A DNA stretch of 41,780 bases from Bacillota bacterium (GCA_023431385.1 JAEYWA010000013.1:1-41780), one strand, 5' to 3'. Counted from the first letter of the stretch, positions 1 through 8,457 are shown. Numbers and translations are program-made. The notes: a model not told the origin generated them from the sequence alone.

Positions 1-59
1 CTCTTAAAACCCGCACCTTTGAATCACTAGGAACTATAGAAGCTATTGATTTTAAATAA
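1..59 (+). CDS. C-terminal end of an upstream gene (partial)
   Basis: The first 59 bases read openly in frame 3 and end in TAA at 57-59, giving a C-terminal tail ending in ...EAIDFK. The stop overlaps the AAGGAGG ribosome binding site (58-64) of the next gene, which suggests one operon. Too little is visible to name the product. An exopolysaccharide or cell-wall gene would fit the neighbour, but that is inference only. Confidence 0.4.
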   Translation, partial: LKTRTFESLGTIEAIDFK

Positions 60-71
60 GGAGGCTATATT

Positions 72-1787
72 GTGTGGAAATATGTCTCGAACAGCCTATT
101 ATACAGATTCCTTATCTTCGTAAGTGAATTGATTGGTAATGCGTATAAAAACAGTTTATTAAACAGGTGTATATCAACACTGTCTGAGTGGAATAAGCAC
201 AGTGTTCTTCACAGAACCAAACAGAACTATATTGAGGCAACACCGAAATACTCCTTTTCAATTACATATAGGTTATTGGCCTTTTTGGGTAAAAAGCTTG
301 ATAAGCTGGCAGGCTTCATTAATTTTATATATACAAAAGCCTATAAAGACAGCATTTTAGGCAAGTCCTTTACAAGATTTTTACAGTTTGGAAAAAAATA
401 TATGGGCAAATGGGATAAGCTGGTTTACTTTATTATACTTGCTGTTATTCTCAGCCTATCGGCTCTTGTACTTCCCAAGCTTGCAGTTGCAGGTATCATA
501 GGTGTATTAGGTACTATTTTTGTACTCAGAAATTTTGAAAGAGCGGCCTATCTGGTAGCAATTTATCCGGTACTTTATTTTATCGCTGTTAACTCAAATA
601 ACAGTATACTGATATCCGGCTGGGATGAACTCCTTATAATTTTTTGTATTGGTGTGTGGTTCTTCAGATGGGTGGTTGACAGAAAGGATTTTAACTTTGC
701 CTGGACTCCTGTGGATTTTTCGTTAATCATATTTTTTGTTGTATGTATAGCTTTATTCATAATAGGCTCTTTTGACAGTCTTGGCTTTGACAGTCTTGGC
801 CTTGCAGGTTTAAGAGCAGTCATTGAGTATATGTTCTTTTTCTTTATAGTTGCTAAACTGTTAAGATCCGATGACGGAGCCAAAAACGTTGTTAAGCTTA
901 TGATTGCTACATGTGTGATAATGTCACTGCATGGGATTTATCAATATATCGTCAAGGTTGATACGCCAGCCTACTGGACCGATAAGGTGGAAGTATCCTC
1001 CGGACCGAGAGTTTTTTCCTTCGTCGGAAGTCCAAACGTACTGGGCTGCCTTCTAGCAATGGTTATACCATTGGCAATATCACTGATATTCTCAGAGAAA
1101 GAAGTTGTTAAAAAGCTTCTATATACAGTTGCCTCCGGCTTAATGGGTATCTGTATACTGCTTACAGGTTCACGCTCCTCATGGATAGCACTGGGCTGCG
1201 CCTTGATCATTTACGCAATCCTGAGCAAGAAATATTATTTGATAATAGCTTTATTCGTAGTAGCACTTCTGGCATACACTATGGTCTCGTCAGTACGGTT
1301 AAGAATAGACTATATGCTTGACCCCGCCTATATCGTAAGCAGCTTTAAAGGTGGCAGATTTGCCAGATGGCCTAAAGCACTCGAATTGTTCTATAACAAC
1401 CTTCTGTTTGGGGAGGGCTTTGGACAGTTCGGCGGTGCCGTAGCTACCAACAACAAGGTTAAGGGTGCCTTTTACGTTGACAACTACTATATAAAGGCTG
1501 CTGTAGAAATGGGTATTTTTGGCCTTGTTACCTTCCTCGCTGCACTATACAACGGAGTTGTCTGGTCCTTAAGAGCCTCCTACAAGGTAGAGGATAAGGT
1601 TTCAAAGGGCTTGATACAGAGTGGCTTCGGAGCTATGGTGGGAATACTTATTACAAATATTGTGCTTAACAACTTTGACGCTCCATCTGTAGTTACTTAT
1701 TTCTGGACTATTGCTGCTGTATGCGTCTTCCTGGGCTTTGTAAAGAAGGGACCTAACAATGTTCTGACAAGTATTGCAAACAGATAA
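72..1787 (+). CDS. O-antigen ligase / Wzy-type polymerase membrane protein
   Basis: A 571-residue polytopic membrane protein of the O-antigen ligase/polymerase superfamily (Wzy_C), which joins or polymerises lipid-linked glycans on the outer face of the membrane. It starts at GTG, 7 nt after AAGGAGG. About 115 mostly soluble, basic residues precede the first hydrophobic segment. About ten membrane segments follow, with family-like stretches SPNVLGC, LTGSRSSW and, in the large external loop, GEGFGQFGG and VDNYYIKAAVEMG. In a Gram-positive cell it more likely acts on exopolysaccharide, teichoic-acid-type or S-layer glycan than on LPS. The upstream stop overlaps its RBS, so it is probably the last gene of an operon. 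A strong terminator follows at 1817-1848. Confidence 0.85.
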   Translation: MWKYVSNSLLYRFLIFVSELIGNAYKNSLLNRCISTLSEWNKHSVLHRTKQNYIEATPKYSFSITYRLLAFLGKKLDKLAGFINFIYTKAYKDSILGKSFTRFLQFGKKYMGKWDKLVYFIILAVILSLSALVLPKLAVAGIIGVLGTIFVLRNFERAAYLVAIYPVLYFIAVNSNNSILISGWDELLIIFCIGVWFFRWVVDRKDFNFAWTPVDFSLIIFFVVCIALFIIGSFDSLGFDSLGLAGLRAVIEYMFFFFIVAKLLRSDDGAKNVVKLMIATCVIMSLHGIYQYIVKVDTPAYWTDKVEVSSGPRVFSFVGSPNVLGCLLAMVIPLAISLIFSEKEVVKKLLYTVASGLMGICILLTGSRSSWIALGCALIIYAILSKKYYLIIALFVVALLAYTMVSSVRLRIDYMLDPAYIVSSFKGGRFARWPKALELFYNNLLFGEGFGQFGGAVATNNKVKGAFYVDNYYIKAAVEMGIFGLVTFLAALYNGVVWSLRASYKVEDKVSKGLIQSGFGAMVGILITNIVLNNFDAPSVVTYFWTIAAVCVFLGFVKKGPNNVLTSIANR

Positions 1788-1816
1788 CACTTTTATGTAT
1801 TTAATTGTAATATATT

Positions 1817-1848
1817 AAAACCTGTTCTATTGCAGAACAGGTTTTTTT
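1817..1848 (+). terminator. Intrinsic terminator after the O-antigen ligase gene
   Basis: AAAACCTGTTCT and AGAACAGGTTTTTTT form a perfect stem with a 5-nt loop and a run of seven T. It lies 29 bases after the stop codon. Confidence 0.9.
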
Positions 1849-2112
1849 ACAATAGTTAGATTAATTTGATATCTATAAATGCATAGTTGCCTGTCTAACA
1901 GCTCTTTGCTTTTTAATAAATTTATGCTATTCTGAAAAGAGTCTCAAAGGTGAGCTATAAATCCTTTAGACTCTTTTTACAACAATTAACATTATCCTTT
2001 TAACCTGTTGAAACTTAAGCATGATTTGATACCCATACATATAAAGTTGATACTCAAACATGATTTATATCTTAAACACGGTGGATAATAGAACAATAGA
2101 CTGGAGACTTTT
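1849..2112. other. Gene-free gap with a second terminator-like hairpin
   Basis: No ORF with a ribosome binding site is seen between the ligase terminator and nudC. The gap contains a second hairpin at 1935-1978 (AAAAGAGTCT pairing with AGACTCTTTT, then T), which could end a short transcript of its own or block read-through. The octamer CATGATTT occurs twice (near 2020 and 2058). Nothing else is recognised. Confidence 0.5.
1935..1978 (+). terminator. Second terminator-like hairpin upstream of nudC
   Basis: AAAAGAGTCT (1935-1944) pairs with AGACTCTTTT (1968-1977); inner bases AAAGG and CCTTT extend the stem, and a T run follows. It works in either orientation because both flanks are A/T runs. 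Confidence 0.65.
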
Positions 2113-2946
2113 ATGCAAAGAGAAAGTATATATATGCGTTATGAACCCGCCGTAACAGCCCCCACTGACAAAACAGAAGCAGCGTATTGGTTTATATTTT
2201 ACGGTAGTAAAATACTGGTCATATCTGAGAACAATGCTTGTAGAATACCCTATATGAAATATTCTGCTCAAGCTGGCCTTAGTCTAATAAGAACTCAGTA
2301 CCTGGGTCTGTTTGATGGCAAACCCTGTTATTCTGCAGAACTTTCAACAGAAGAGGCAGTGCCGGCCGGAATGACATTTATTGAGTTAAGGGCTCTATAT
2401 GACTTTATTGCTGAAGACCTGTTCTTGCTGGCCGGCAAGGCATATCAAATAATTGGGTGGGATCAAACCCACCAGTTCTGCGGTAGGTGTGGTTCCCCCA
2501 CTGAGGATTTACAGGGGGAAAGAGCAAAAATATGTCCGAAATGCAGCTTTATATCCTATCCCAGAATATGTCCGGCTGTAATAACAGCTGTTAGAAAAGG
2601 TGATCAATTACTACTTGCCCATGCAAAACACTTTAAAGAAGGTATGTATTCCTTGATCGCAGGCTTTGTTGAAGCCGGTGAAACTCTTGAAGAGGCGGTT
2701 CAGCGAGAGATAATGGAAGAAGTGGGGATACGGGTAAAAAACATCCAATATCTTGGAAGCCAGCCCTGGCCTTTTCCGAATTCAATGATGCTGGGTTTTA
2801 CCGCCGAGTATGAGAGCGGAGAAATACATGTTGATGGCGTAGAAATAACAGACGCGAACTGGTATGGTAAAGATACTCTCCCCGGTTTGCCGTCAGAGGT
2901 AAGTATTGCAAGAAAGATAATCAATTGGTGGATGGAAAAGCAGTAA
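2113..2946 (+). CDS. nudC: NADH pyrophosphatase, zinc-ribbon Nudix hydrolase (NudC type)
   Basis: A 277-residue Nudix hydrolase that cleaves NAD(H) to NMN(H) and AMP, or removes NAD caps from RNA 5' ends. Domains in order: a divergent N-terminal domain (1-110), a zinc ribbon with Cys123, Cys126, Cys141 and Cys144, and a Nudix domain whose box begins GFVEAGETLEEA at residue 184 and ends REIMEEVGI at 206. The downstream SQPWPFPNS (216-224) is the signature separating NudC-type NADH pyrophosphatases from other Nudix enzymes. Length agrees with the family (about 260-280). The ATG follows CTGGAG at a normal distance. Transcription ends at a bidirectional hairpin shared with hsp20. Confidence 0.92.
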   Translation: MQRESIYMRYEPAVTAPTDKTEAAYWFIFYGSKILVISENNACRIPYMKYSAQAGLSLIRTQYLGLFDGKPCYSAELSTEEAVPAGMTFIELRALYDFIAEDLFLLAGKAYQIIGWDQTHQFCGRCGSPTEDLQGERAKICPKCSFISYPRICPAVITAVRKGDQLLLAHAKHFKEGMYSLIAGFVEAGETLEEAVQREIMEEVGIRVKNIQYLGSQPWPFPNSMMLGFTAEYESGEIHVDGVEITDANWYGKDTLPGLPSEVSIARKIINWWMEKQ

Positions 2947-2947
2947 A

Positions 2948-3006
2948 ATAAAAGAACTGCCTCTCATAGTCTGTATTACCCTTATGAGAAGCAGCTCTTT
3001 TATTTA
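2948..3006. terminator. Bidirectional terminator between nudC and hsp20
   Basis: An inverted repeat of about 22 bp (AAAAGAACTGCCTCTCATA against TATGAGAAGCAGCTCTTTT, two mismatches), flanked by A and T runs, lies between two convergent genes and can serve both. Confidence 0.85.
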
Positions 3007-3014
3007 TTAGTAGG

Positions 3015-3452
3015 TTACTGTATTTCTATACTGCTATTTGGTTTTTTTTCTTCACTCTTAGGAAGTACTATTGAAAGAATACCGTTTTCATATTTAGCTG
3101 AAACATCTTCATTTTTTACATTTTCAACAAGGAAGCATCTGCTGGTGGAGCCATATCTTCTTTCTCTTCTGATATAATTGTTCTTCTCCTCTTTTGTTTC
3201 CTCTGATCTTTCAACCAAAATGGTAAGTCTGTCATCCCTAAGATCAAGCTTGATATCTTCTTTTTTTGCACCGGGAATCTCAGCCTCAATAATGTATTCC
3301 CTTTCATTTTCCTTAACATCGGCCTTTATTGATTGGAAATCCGTAAATCCCAAGGTGGTATCATTTAAAAAGTCATTAAAAATACCGGCCATATCAAAAA
3401 GACTTCCTCTTTCACTGATTTTGTTGTTTCTGAATGGAACTATTCCAAACAT
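3015..3452 (-). CDS. Small heat-shock protein, Hsp20/alpha-crystallin family
   Basis: A 145-residue cytoplasmic holdase chaperone. The N-terminal arm (1-40, FRNNK...FNDFLND) is followed by an alpha-crystallin domain (about 42-135) with the typical EAEIPGAKKEDIKLDLRDDRLTI strand pattern and a YENGILSIVLPK C-terminal motif. A short tail ends SSIEIQ, containing the I-x-I-type anchor used for oligomer assembly. The ATG follows GGAGG. It is monocistronic. Two CtsR-type operators and a sigma-A promoter lie 75-155 bases upstream, so heat-shock control by CtsR is well supported by sequence. Confidence 0.93.
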   Translation of the reverse strand: MFGIVPFRNNKISERGSLFDMAGIFNDFLNDTTLGFTDFQSIKADVKENEREYIIEAEIPGAKKEDIKLDLRDDRLTILVERSEETKEEKNNYIRRERRYGSTSRCFLVENVKNEDVSAKYENGILSIVLPKSEEKKPNSSIEIQ

Positions 3453-3526
3453 AAATACACCTCCAAAAATTTTAATTCAAATTTATTTATTGTATTAATT
3501 TATTGATAAACTTTTTGGTCTCTGAT

Positions 3527-3543
3527 TTTGACTTTCTTTGACC
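3527..3543 (-). promoter_or_regulatory. CtsR operator box 1
   Basis: Read on the minus strand this is GGTCAAAGAAAGTCAAA, a tandem heptad matching the CtsR consensus (A/G GTCAAA NAN A/G GTCAAA). It lies just downstream of the predicted -10 of the hsp20 promoter, where bound repressor would block transcription. Confidence 0.88.
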
Positions 3544-3553
3544 TTATGTCTAT

Positions 3554-3582
3554 ATTCTAAAATATATAAATGATTTTAGCAA
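3554..3582 (-). promoter_or_regulatory. Sigma-A promoter of hsp20
   Basis: On the minus strand, TTGCTA (3577-3582) and TAGAAT (3554-3559) are separated by 17 bp. The promoter is sandwiched between the two CtsR boxes, as expected for a repressed heat-shock promoter. Confidence 0.7.
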
Positions 3583-3589
3583 AATTGAT

Positions 3590-3606
3590 TTTGACTTTCT
3601 TTGACC
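3590..3606 (-). promoter_or_regulatory. CtsR operator box 2
   Basis: An exact copy of box 1 (GGTCAAAGAAAGTCAAA on the minus strand), 63 bp farther upstream and just upstream of the -35. The identity extends to flanking ATCA. Two operators suggest tight or cooperative repression. Confidence 0.88.
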
Positions 3607-3674
3607 ATTATCTACGCTAAAATCTCAATTATTCTTATTTATAATTATTTTATTCACTTTCTCTTCTATTCTCT

Positions 3675-5252
3675 TTATAATTCATTCTTTTTGTACTTCC
3701 TTACTTTTCTATTACGGATACCCAACAGCTGAAGCAGCTCTTTCCAATCTATGGCCCCTACAAGAGCCATAAGAAAAAGAGCTATTACAAGATATGTTCC
3801 AACTGCAAAAAGAGTTTGCCAAACTGGTGAAAGTTTAAGAAAATTTAACGAACTGTATATGTAATCGCTGATAACAAATAGCAGTACAGTTACCAGAGCC
3901 GGCCTGACAACCCAGTGCCTTAGATCCAGAGCCATACCAGTACAGCGCATTATAGTCATAAAATTTAGTATGCATACAATAAAAGAGCTCACTATAACTC
4001 CTGCTATGTAAACGGGAATACCATATTGGGGTATAAGGAAAAAAACACATAAAATTCGTATTGCAGACCCTATTGTAGAATTAATAAGAAGTAATCCTTG
4101 TTTTCCAAGGCCATTCATAATACCCATTAGAATTTGCTGAAGATACACGAAAATACAGGTAAAGGACAATAGAAACAATGTATAACCTACATTTTGCCCG
4201 GGATAAATCATATTTGATATCTTGTCAGGAAAGCATGCAAAAAGTGCCATAAATACAAAGCCCAGAACCATGGTTATCTGTATTGACTTTGATATCCTGT
4301 AATTAGCTCTTCCATAATTATTTAATGATATTGATTCGGAGATAGCAGGAACAAGGGTGGTTGCAAGAGAAGTGGTTACCAGGGCGGGAAACAATATAAG
4401 AGGCATAGCCATCCCTGTCAGTTTCCCGTACTCCTCCATACACTGAATATAATTAAGTCCTCCAACCAGAAGTCTCTGCGGAATTAGTATAAATTCCACC
4501 GCTGCCATTATTGAGATAATAAATCTATTGAAGGAAATAGGTGCAGCACAGCCAATTATTGAAGCTACAAGTTTCCTTTTTTGAATAATACCCTGATTAG
4601 ATTTTGGCGTTATATGAGGATATTTTTTAAATCTGTAATATACTGCCAGAACAAATAGGTTTGACATTTCTCCTGCAGCCATACCTACCGTTGCCAGAGC
4701 ACAGGCATATTCAAGACCTGCCTCCAGGAACCTTGCAGCAAGTGCCATTATTATACCGATTTTGACAAGCTGTTCAACTATCTGGGAGAATGCTGTCGGT
4801 GTAACCTCCTGTATGCCGTAAAAGTAGCCTTTATAAGCAGAGGCAGCTGCTATCAGTGGAATGCAGGGAATCATTATAAGCACTGAGGAATATGTTCTGG
4901 CATCCTTTAAAATAACATTTACAATAAAATCTATATTTATGTAAAGAAATAGGGATATAATGCAACTTACAGTTATTACTCCGGCTAATCCTATCTTAGA
5001 TATTCTTTTTATGTTAATAAAATTACCCTGAGCTGCCTGCTCAGCTATCATTTTAGATACTGCAATAGACACTCCCGAGGTCAGTGTCAAAATAATCAAA
5101 GTATATATTGGTACTATTAACTGATATACACCCATGCCTTCAGCACCAATTAAATTTGACAGGTAGATTCTATATATAAATCCGAATATTCTTGTTACAA
5201 AGCCTGCAGCCATTAATATTATGGCACCTGTTATAAATGTTTTTTTTGTCAT
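3675..5252 (-). CDS. SpoVB/MurJ-like polysaccharide or lipid II flippase
   Basis: A 525-residue multidrug/oligosaccharidyl-lipid/polysaccharide (MOP) superfamily membrane protein with about 14 membrane helices. It moves undecaprenyl-linked cell-wall precursors across the membrane. The N-terminus FITGAIILMAAGFVTRIFGFIYRIYLSNLIGAEGMG is typical of the SpoVB/YkvU/YtgP group. The start is the ATG at 5250-5252, not the TTG four codons earlier, because GGAGGTG lies directly before it and inside the longer reading. It is divergent from the NlpC/P60 gene. SpoVB-type function in cortex synthesis is plausible given the nearby amidase, but paralogues are common in clostridia, so no symbol is given. Confidence 0.85.
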   Translation of the reverse strand: MTKKTFITGAIILMAAGFVTRIFGFIYRIYLSNLIGAEGMGVYQLIVPIYTLIILTLTSGVSIAVSKMIAEQAAQGNFINIKRISKIGLAGVITVSCIISLFLYINIDFIVNVILKDARTYSSVLIMIPCIPLIAAASAYKGYFYGIQEVTPTAFSQIVEQLVKIGIIMALAARFLEAGLEYACALATVGMAAGEMSNLFVLAVYYRFKKYPHITPKSNQGIIQKRKLVASIIGCAAPISFNRFIISIMAAVEFILIPQRLLVGGLNYIQCMEEYGKLTGMAMPLILFPALVTTSLATTLVPAISESISLNNYGRANYRISKSIQITMVLGFVFMALFACFPDKISNMIYPGQNVGYTLFLLSFTCIFVYLQQILMGIMNGLGKQGLLLINSTIGSAIRILCVFFLIPQYGIPVYIAGVIVSSFIVCILNFMTIMRCTGMALDLRHWVVRPALVTVLLFVISDYIYSSLNFLKLSPVWQTLFAVGTYLVIALFLMALVGAIDWKELLQLLGIRNRKVRKYKKNEL

Positions 5253-5563
5253 AAACACCTCCAATAATTAAATACCTTGATTAATTTTATTGAACTGGTT
5301 AACCTTTTATGACTCAAGGTTTCCAGAAGTTTACCATAAATTACAGGTTGATACACTTGCTTTTGACACTTATAATAAGTGCAACCATTGTTTTATGTAA
5401 ACCACATTTATTTTGAAGGTCAATAAGCTGAAGAAGAGGTTATCCGCTGAATGCATCAAAAAACTAAATATTTATAGAAAGCAATTAAGCGGCAAGTTAA
5501 ACCCTGAATACAATATGAAATTAATCTAATGATTTCAGGGGCATAAATTTAAGGGAGGTCAAT
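5253..5563 (+). other. Long leader region of the NlpC/P60 gene
   Basis: About 310 gene-free bases contain the promoter at 5348-5376 and then about 180 bases of leader. The sequence CACTTATAATAAGTG at the -10 is a near-perfect palindrome, so a repressor could sit on it. I looked for a c-di-AMP (ydaO/yuaA) riboswitch, which often precedes such hydrolases, and did not see its conserved core. Confidence 0.5.
5348..5376 (+). promoter_or_regulatory. Sigma-A promoter for the NlpC/P60 gene
   Basis: TTGATA (5348-5353), 17 bp, TATAAT (5371-5376). The -10 lies inside the palindrome CACTTATAATAAGTG (5368-5382). Confidence 0.75.
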
Positions 5564-6397
5564 ATGAATAAAAAATTAATAGCAGGTGGTATGGCCTTGG
5601 CGTTATGCCTAACGGCAATAGCACCTGTCTATAAGAGTTTGTCCTTTAATAGGGAAATTCTTGAACCAACTAAGTTACAGCAGGAAGAAACACAATTACC
5701 TGAGGAAAATTATCCTATAACAGAATCTGAAACACTAAAAGCAGAAGATTTTGCTATACAAGCCATCGCAGCTGCAACTCCAGCAAAAACTACGACAACA
5801 GTAAAAGAAACTGCTTCAAGTTCTTCATCAAATAAAGCAACAGATACTATTTCAACAAAATCTGCAACACGTTCAGGATCTTCAACTTCCAGAGGTACAA
5901 CTTCAACTGTGAAACGCACAACCTCGACCAAAAAAAGCGTAACCTCAACCAAAAAAAGCACAACGTCTACTGTAAAAAGCACAACCTCGATGAATGTGGT
6001 TAAAACAACAGCAAGTACTCAAAATACAAGTTCAAAAGCAAGTGCAGTTATTGCAACTGCAAAAATTTATATGGGTGTTCCGTATGTTTGGGGTGGTGTA
6101 TCTCCGAGCGGTTTCGACTGTTCAGGGTTTACACAGTTCGTGCTGAAAAAGAACGGTATATCAATACCCCGAGTTACCTCAGATCAGTACGGAGCAGGTG
6201 TTGCTGTATCAAAGAGCAATTTGAGAGTGGGAGATCTTGTATTCTTTACAACCTATAAGGCGGGACCATCTCACGTTGGATTTTATATGGGGAACGGAAA
6301 GTTCATTCATTCAAGTTCTTCTAAGGGAGTAACAATATCAAACCTGGACAGCTCATACTATTCCTCCAGATATATCGGAGCAAGAAGAGTATTATAA
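5564..6397 (+). CDS. Secreted NlpC/P60 cell-wall endopeptidase with Thr/Ser-rich linker
   Basis: A 277-residue exported D,L-endopeptidase that cuts peptidoglycan stem peptides. It has a signal peptide (1-22, KK then GGMALALCLTAIAP), a spacer, and a low-complexity linker (about 72-155) of near-repeats such as TSTKKS, TSTKKS, TSTVKS. The C-terminal NlpC/P60 domain (160-277) carries catalytic Cys186 (FDCSGF), His237 (SHVGF) and His249 (FIHSS). No SH3 or LysM module is present, so the basic Thr-rich linker may contact the wall. The ATG follows AAGGGAGG. It is monocistronic with its own promoter and terminator. Confidence 0.92.
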   Translation: MNKKLIAGGMALALCLTAIAPVYKSLSFNREILEPTKLQQEETQLPEENYPITESETLKAEDFAIQAIAAATPAKTTTTVKETASSSSSNKATDTISTKSATRSGSSTSRGTTSTVKRTTSTKKSVTSTKKSTTSTVKSTTSMNVVKTTASTQNTSSKASAVIATAKIYMGVPYVWGGVSPSGFDCSGFTQFVLKKNGISIPRVTSDQYGAGVAVSKSNLRVGDLVFFTTYKAGPSHVGFYMGNGKFIHSSSSKGVTISNLDSSYYSSRYIGARRVL

Positions 6398-6455
6398 TAT
6401 ATTTGAATGGTGATAAGCCATACTGCAAAATAAAAAATTACTAAAAATTATATCG

Positions 6456-6492
6456 AAAAGGTTACAGAAATTACATTTCTGCAACCTTTTTT
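6456..6492 (+). terminator. Terminator after the NlpC/P60 gene
   Basis: AAAAGGTTACAGAAAT pairs with ATTTCTGCAACCTTTT (one mismatch), loop TAC, and the T run extends to 6492. Confidence 0.9.
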
Positions 6493-6513
6493 ACTATTTA
6501 TGTGTTAAAATAG

Positions 6514-6547
6514 AAGTACTTATTAACAATTCAAGTACTCATTAACA
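6514..6547 (+). repeat. Tandem 15-bp direct repeat upstream of the amidase gene
   Basis: AAGTACTTATTAACA (6514-6528) and AAGTACTCATTAACA (6533-6547) differ at one base and have a 19-bp period. They lie 43 bases before the amidase start, in the promoter region, so they may bind a regulator. No known factor is recognised. Confidence 0.6.
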
Positions 6548-6589
6548 TTTCAGAGCATAAATCTATGCTGGAGGGTAATAATGTAATTT

Positions 6590-7315
6590 ATGGATTTTAA
6601 CAAATTTATCGAAAAGTTAAGTCAAAAACTAAGTCATAAAAATCTTGTAATCATAATTGTCTTTCTTTGTGTTGCAATTATTGCTCTTATTGGCGGTTAC
6701 CTTAAGAGAAATTTCGATTTAAGTCCTCAGCAAGCCATAATTACATCAACTGAAACCATTCAAGAAATTCCACCAATGGTAATAATAGATCCCGGTCATG
6801 GCGGCTGGGACCCCGGTGCAATGAATGGAAAAACAAGTGAAAAGGATATAGTTTTGAATATTTCTCTTGAAATAGAAGAATTATTGGATCAAAAAAATAT
6901 TGATTATTATATGATACGAACGTATGATACATATGTCAGTCTGGAGGACAGGGCCCGAATTGCTAATGAAAAGAAAGGTCGGCTTTATATAAGTATTCAT
7001 AACAACTCTTTCACAGATGCTGCCCAGAGCGGTATTCTGACAACATTTAACCCCTACTCTACGATTGGCAAGGATATAGCTATTATTATGCAATCCAAAA
7101 TTAAGAATCTTGGAATGAAAAACAGAGAAATAATGCCCCGGCCCAACCTGTATGTTCTGCGTCATACAGAAATGCCTTCTCTGTTACTTGAAATCGGATT
7201 TATATCAAATAAAAAAGACCTGAAGCTTTTAACTGATGATGAATTTCAGAAAAATTGCGCTCAGCAAATAGTTTCAGGTATTGAAGAAATTCTGGATAAA
7301 TACATTAATAATTAA
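6590..7315 (+). CDS. cwlD: N-acetylmuramoyl-L-alanine amidase, CwlD-like
   Basis: A 241-residue Amidase_3 enzyme with one N-terminal membrane anchor (about 19-36) and an extracytoplasmic catalytic domain (about 62-238). Zinc ligands and catalytic residues are visible: His70 (DPGHGG), Glu84 (SEKD), His137 (SIHNN) and Glu201 (LEIGFISN). Size and single anchor match CwlD, which with PdaA makes muramic-lactam in spore cortex. The start is the ATG at 6590, 14 nt from GGAGGG. A better-spaced ATG at 6581 is immediately followed by TAA (see findings). It is convergent with dusB. Confidence 0.82.
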   Translation: MDFNKFIEKLSQKLSHKNLVIIIVFLCVAIIALIGGYLKRNFDLSPQQAIITSTETIQEIPPMVIIDPGHGGWDPGAMNGKTSEKDIVLNISLEIEELLDQKNIDYYMIRTYDTYVSLEDRARIANEKKGRLYISIHNNSFTDAAQSGILTTFNPYSTIGKDIAIIMQSKIKNLGMKNREIMPRPNLYVLRHTEMPSLLLEIGFISNKKDLKLLTDDEFQKNCAQQIVSGIEEILDKYINN

Positions 7316-7333
7316 TTCGTAACTATCAGGCAG

Positions 7334-8299
7334 TTATTCCTGACGAAGCAAAAAATACTGAAGAAGACTTATAATCTCGTCCTTATCAGTCATTTTAAAT
7401 ATTTTTTGCTTAGTGTGTGCCGCATCCCGCATACCCTTTATATACCACGCAATATGGGACCTCATCTCAAGGATTCCGGTTCTTTCGCCCTTGTGCTCTA
7501 TCAACATATTCATATGTCTTATGATTGTACTGATTTTCTCCTGTGCAGTGGGTTCATTAACAAATACACCCTCCTCAAGATACTTTATTACAGCCTTGAA
7601 TATCCAAGGGTTCCCCTGGGCACCCCTACCTATCATTATTGCGTCACAGCCTGTTTCCTCAAAAAGGCGTTTTGCTTCCCTTGGCCCAACTACGTCACCG
7701 TTTCCTATTACGGGAATTGAAATAGCTTCTTTAACCTCCCTGATAATATTCCAATCCGCTTTACCGCTATAGTACTGTTCACGGGTTCTTCCATGTACAG
7801 TAACTGCACTTGCCCCAGAGGCTTCAGCTATCTTGGCAATCTCTACAGCATTAATACTTGATTCATCCCAGCCCTTTCTGATTTTAACGGTAACAGGCTT
7901 TATTGAAGCCTTGACGACAGCCCTTATAATTCTTTCCACCTGCTCCGGTCTTTTCATCAAAGCACTGCCCTCTCCGTTTTTTGTTATCTTTGGAGCCGGA
8001 CAGCCCATATTTATGTCAATTATGCTAGCATCTGAAGCATTTAACTTTTCCGTTACTCCAGCCATAATATCCGGCTCGGAGCCAAATATCTGAACAGCTC
8101 CCGGCTTCTCGTTCTCATCAAGCAGGGTCAGTTTTGTGCTTTTTTCATCCTCGTAATGCATTCCTTTTGCACTTACCATTTCGGTATATACCAGTCCACA
8201 CCCCTGCTCCTTGCACAACACCCTGAACGGCATATCAGTAACACCTGCCATAGGAGCCAAAAAAATACGGTTTGACAATTCAACATTTCCTATTTTCAA
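7334..8299 (-). CDS. dusB: tRNA-dihydrouridine synthase DusB
   Basis: A 321-residue FMN-dependent reductase that forms dihydrouridine in tRNA D-loops. A TIM barrel at the N-terminus carries APMAGVTD (15-22), the catalytic Cys100 in NMGCPAPKI, and the phosphate/FMN-binding GNGDV and IGRGAQGNPW. A helical C-terminal domain (about 245-321) contacts tRNA. The start is TTG at 8299, 7 nt after AAGGAGG; no better ATG exists. Transcribed away from the clostripain block. Confidence 0.93.
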   Translation of the reverse strand: MKIGNVELSNRIFLAPMAGVTDMPFRVLCKEQGCGLVYTEMVSAKGMHYEDEKSTKLTLLDENEKPGAVQIFGSEPDIMAGVTEKLNASDASIIDINMGCPAPKITKNGEGSALMKRPEQVERIIRAVVKASIKPVTVKIRKGWDESSINAVEIAKIAEASGASAVTVHGRTREQYYSGKADWNIIREVKEAISIPVIGNGDVVGPREAKRLFEETGCDAIMIGRGAQGNPWIFKAVIKYLEEGVFVNEPTAQEKISTIIRHMNMLIEHKGERTGILEMRSHIAWYIKGMRDAAHTKQKIFKMTDKDEIISLLQYFLLRQE

Positions 8300-8420
8300 A
8301 TCAAAGCCTCCTTATTTGTATGCAATATTTATTGTAGCAGAATTTAGAATCTAGTAAAGAACTTAAAAAAGGTAAATTATTTTCAGCTGACAGCTATTTA
8401 CTTATTACATACTGAAATGC

Positions 8421-8457
8421 AAAAGAAAACCCTATACAAAGGGATTTTTGCATAGGG
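8421..8457 (-). terminator. Terminator after the clostripain gene
   Basis: On the minus strand CCCTATGCAAA pairs with TTTGTATAGGG (one mismatch), followed by TTTTCTTTT. It lies 61 bases beyond the clostripain stop and marks the left boundary of the G+C-richer block. Confidence 0.85.

Noticed and set aside
5377..5563. c-di-AMP (ydaO/yuaA) riboswitch before the NlpC/P60 gene
   Set aside because: The conserved GCCGAAU and GGGGAACC core segments are not present.
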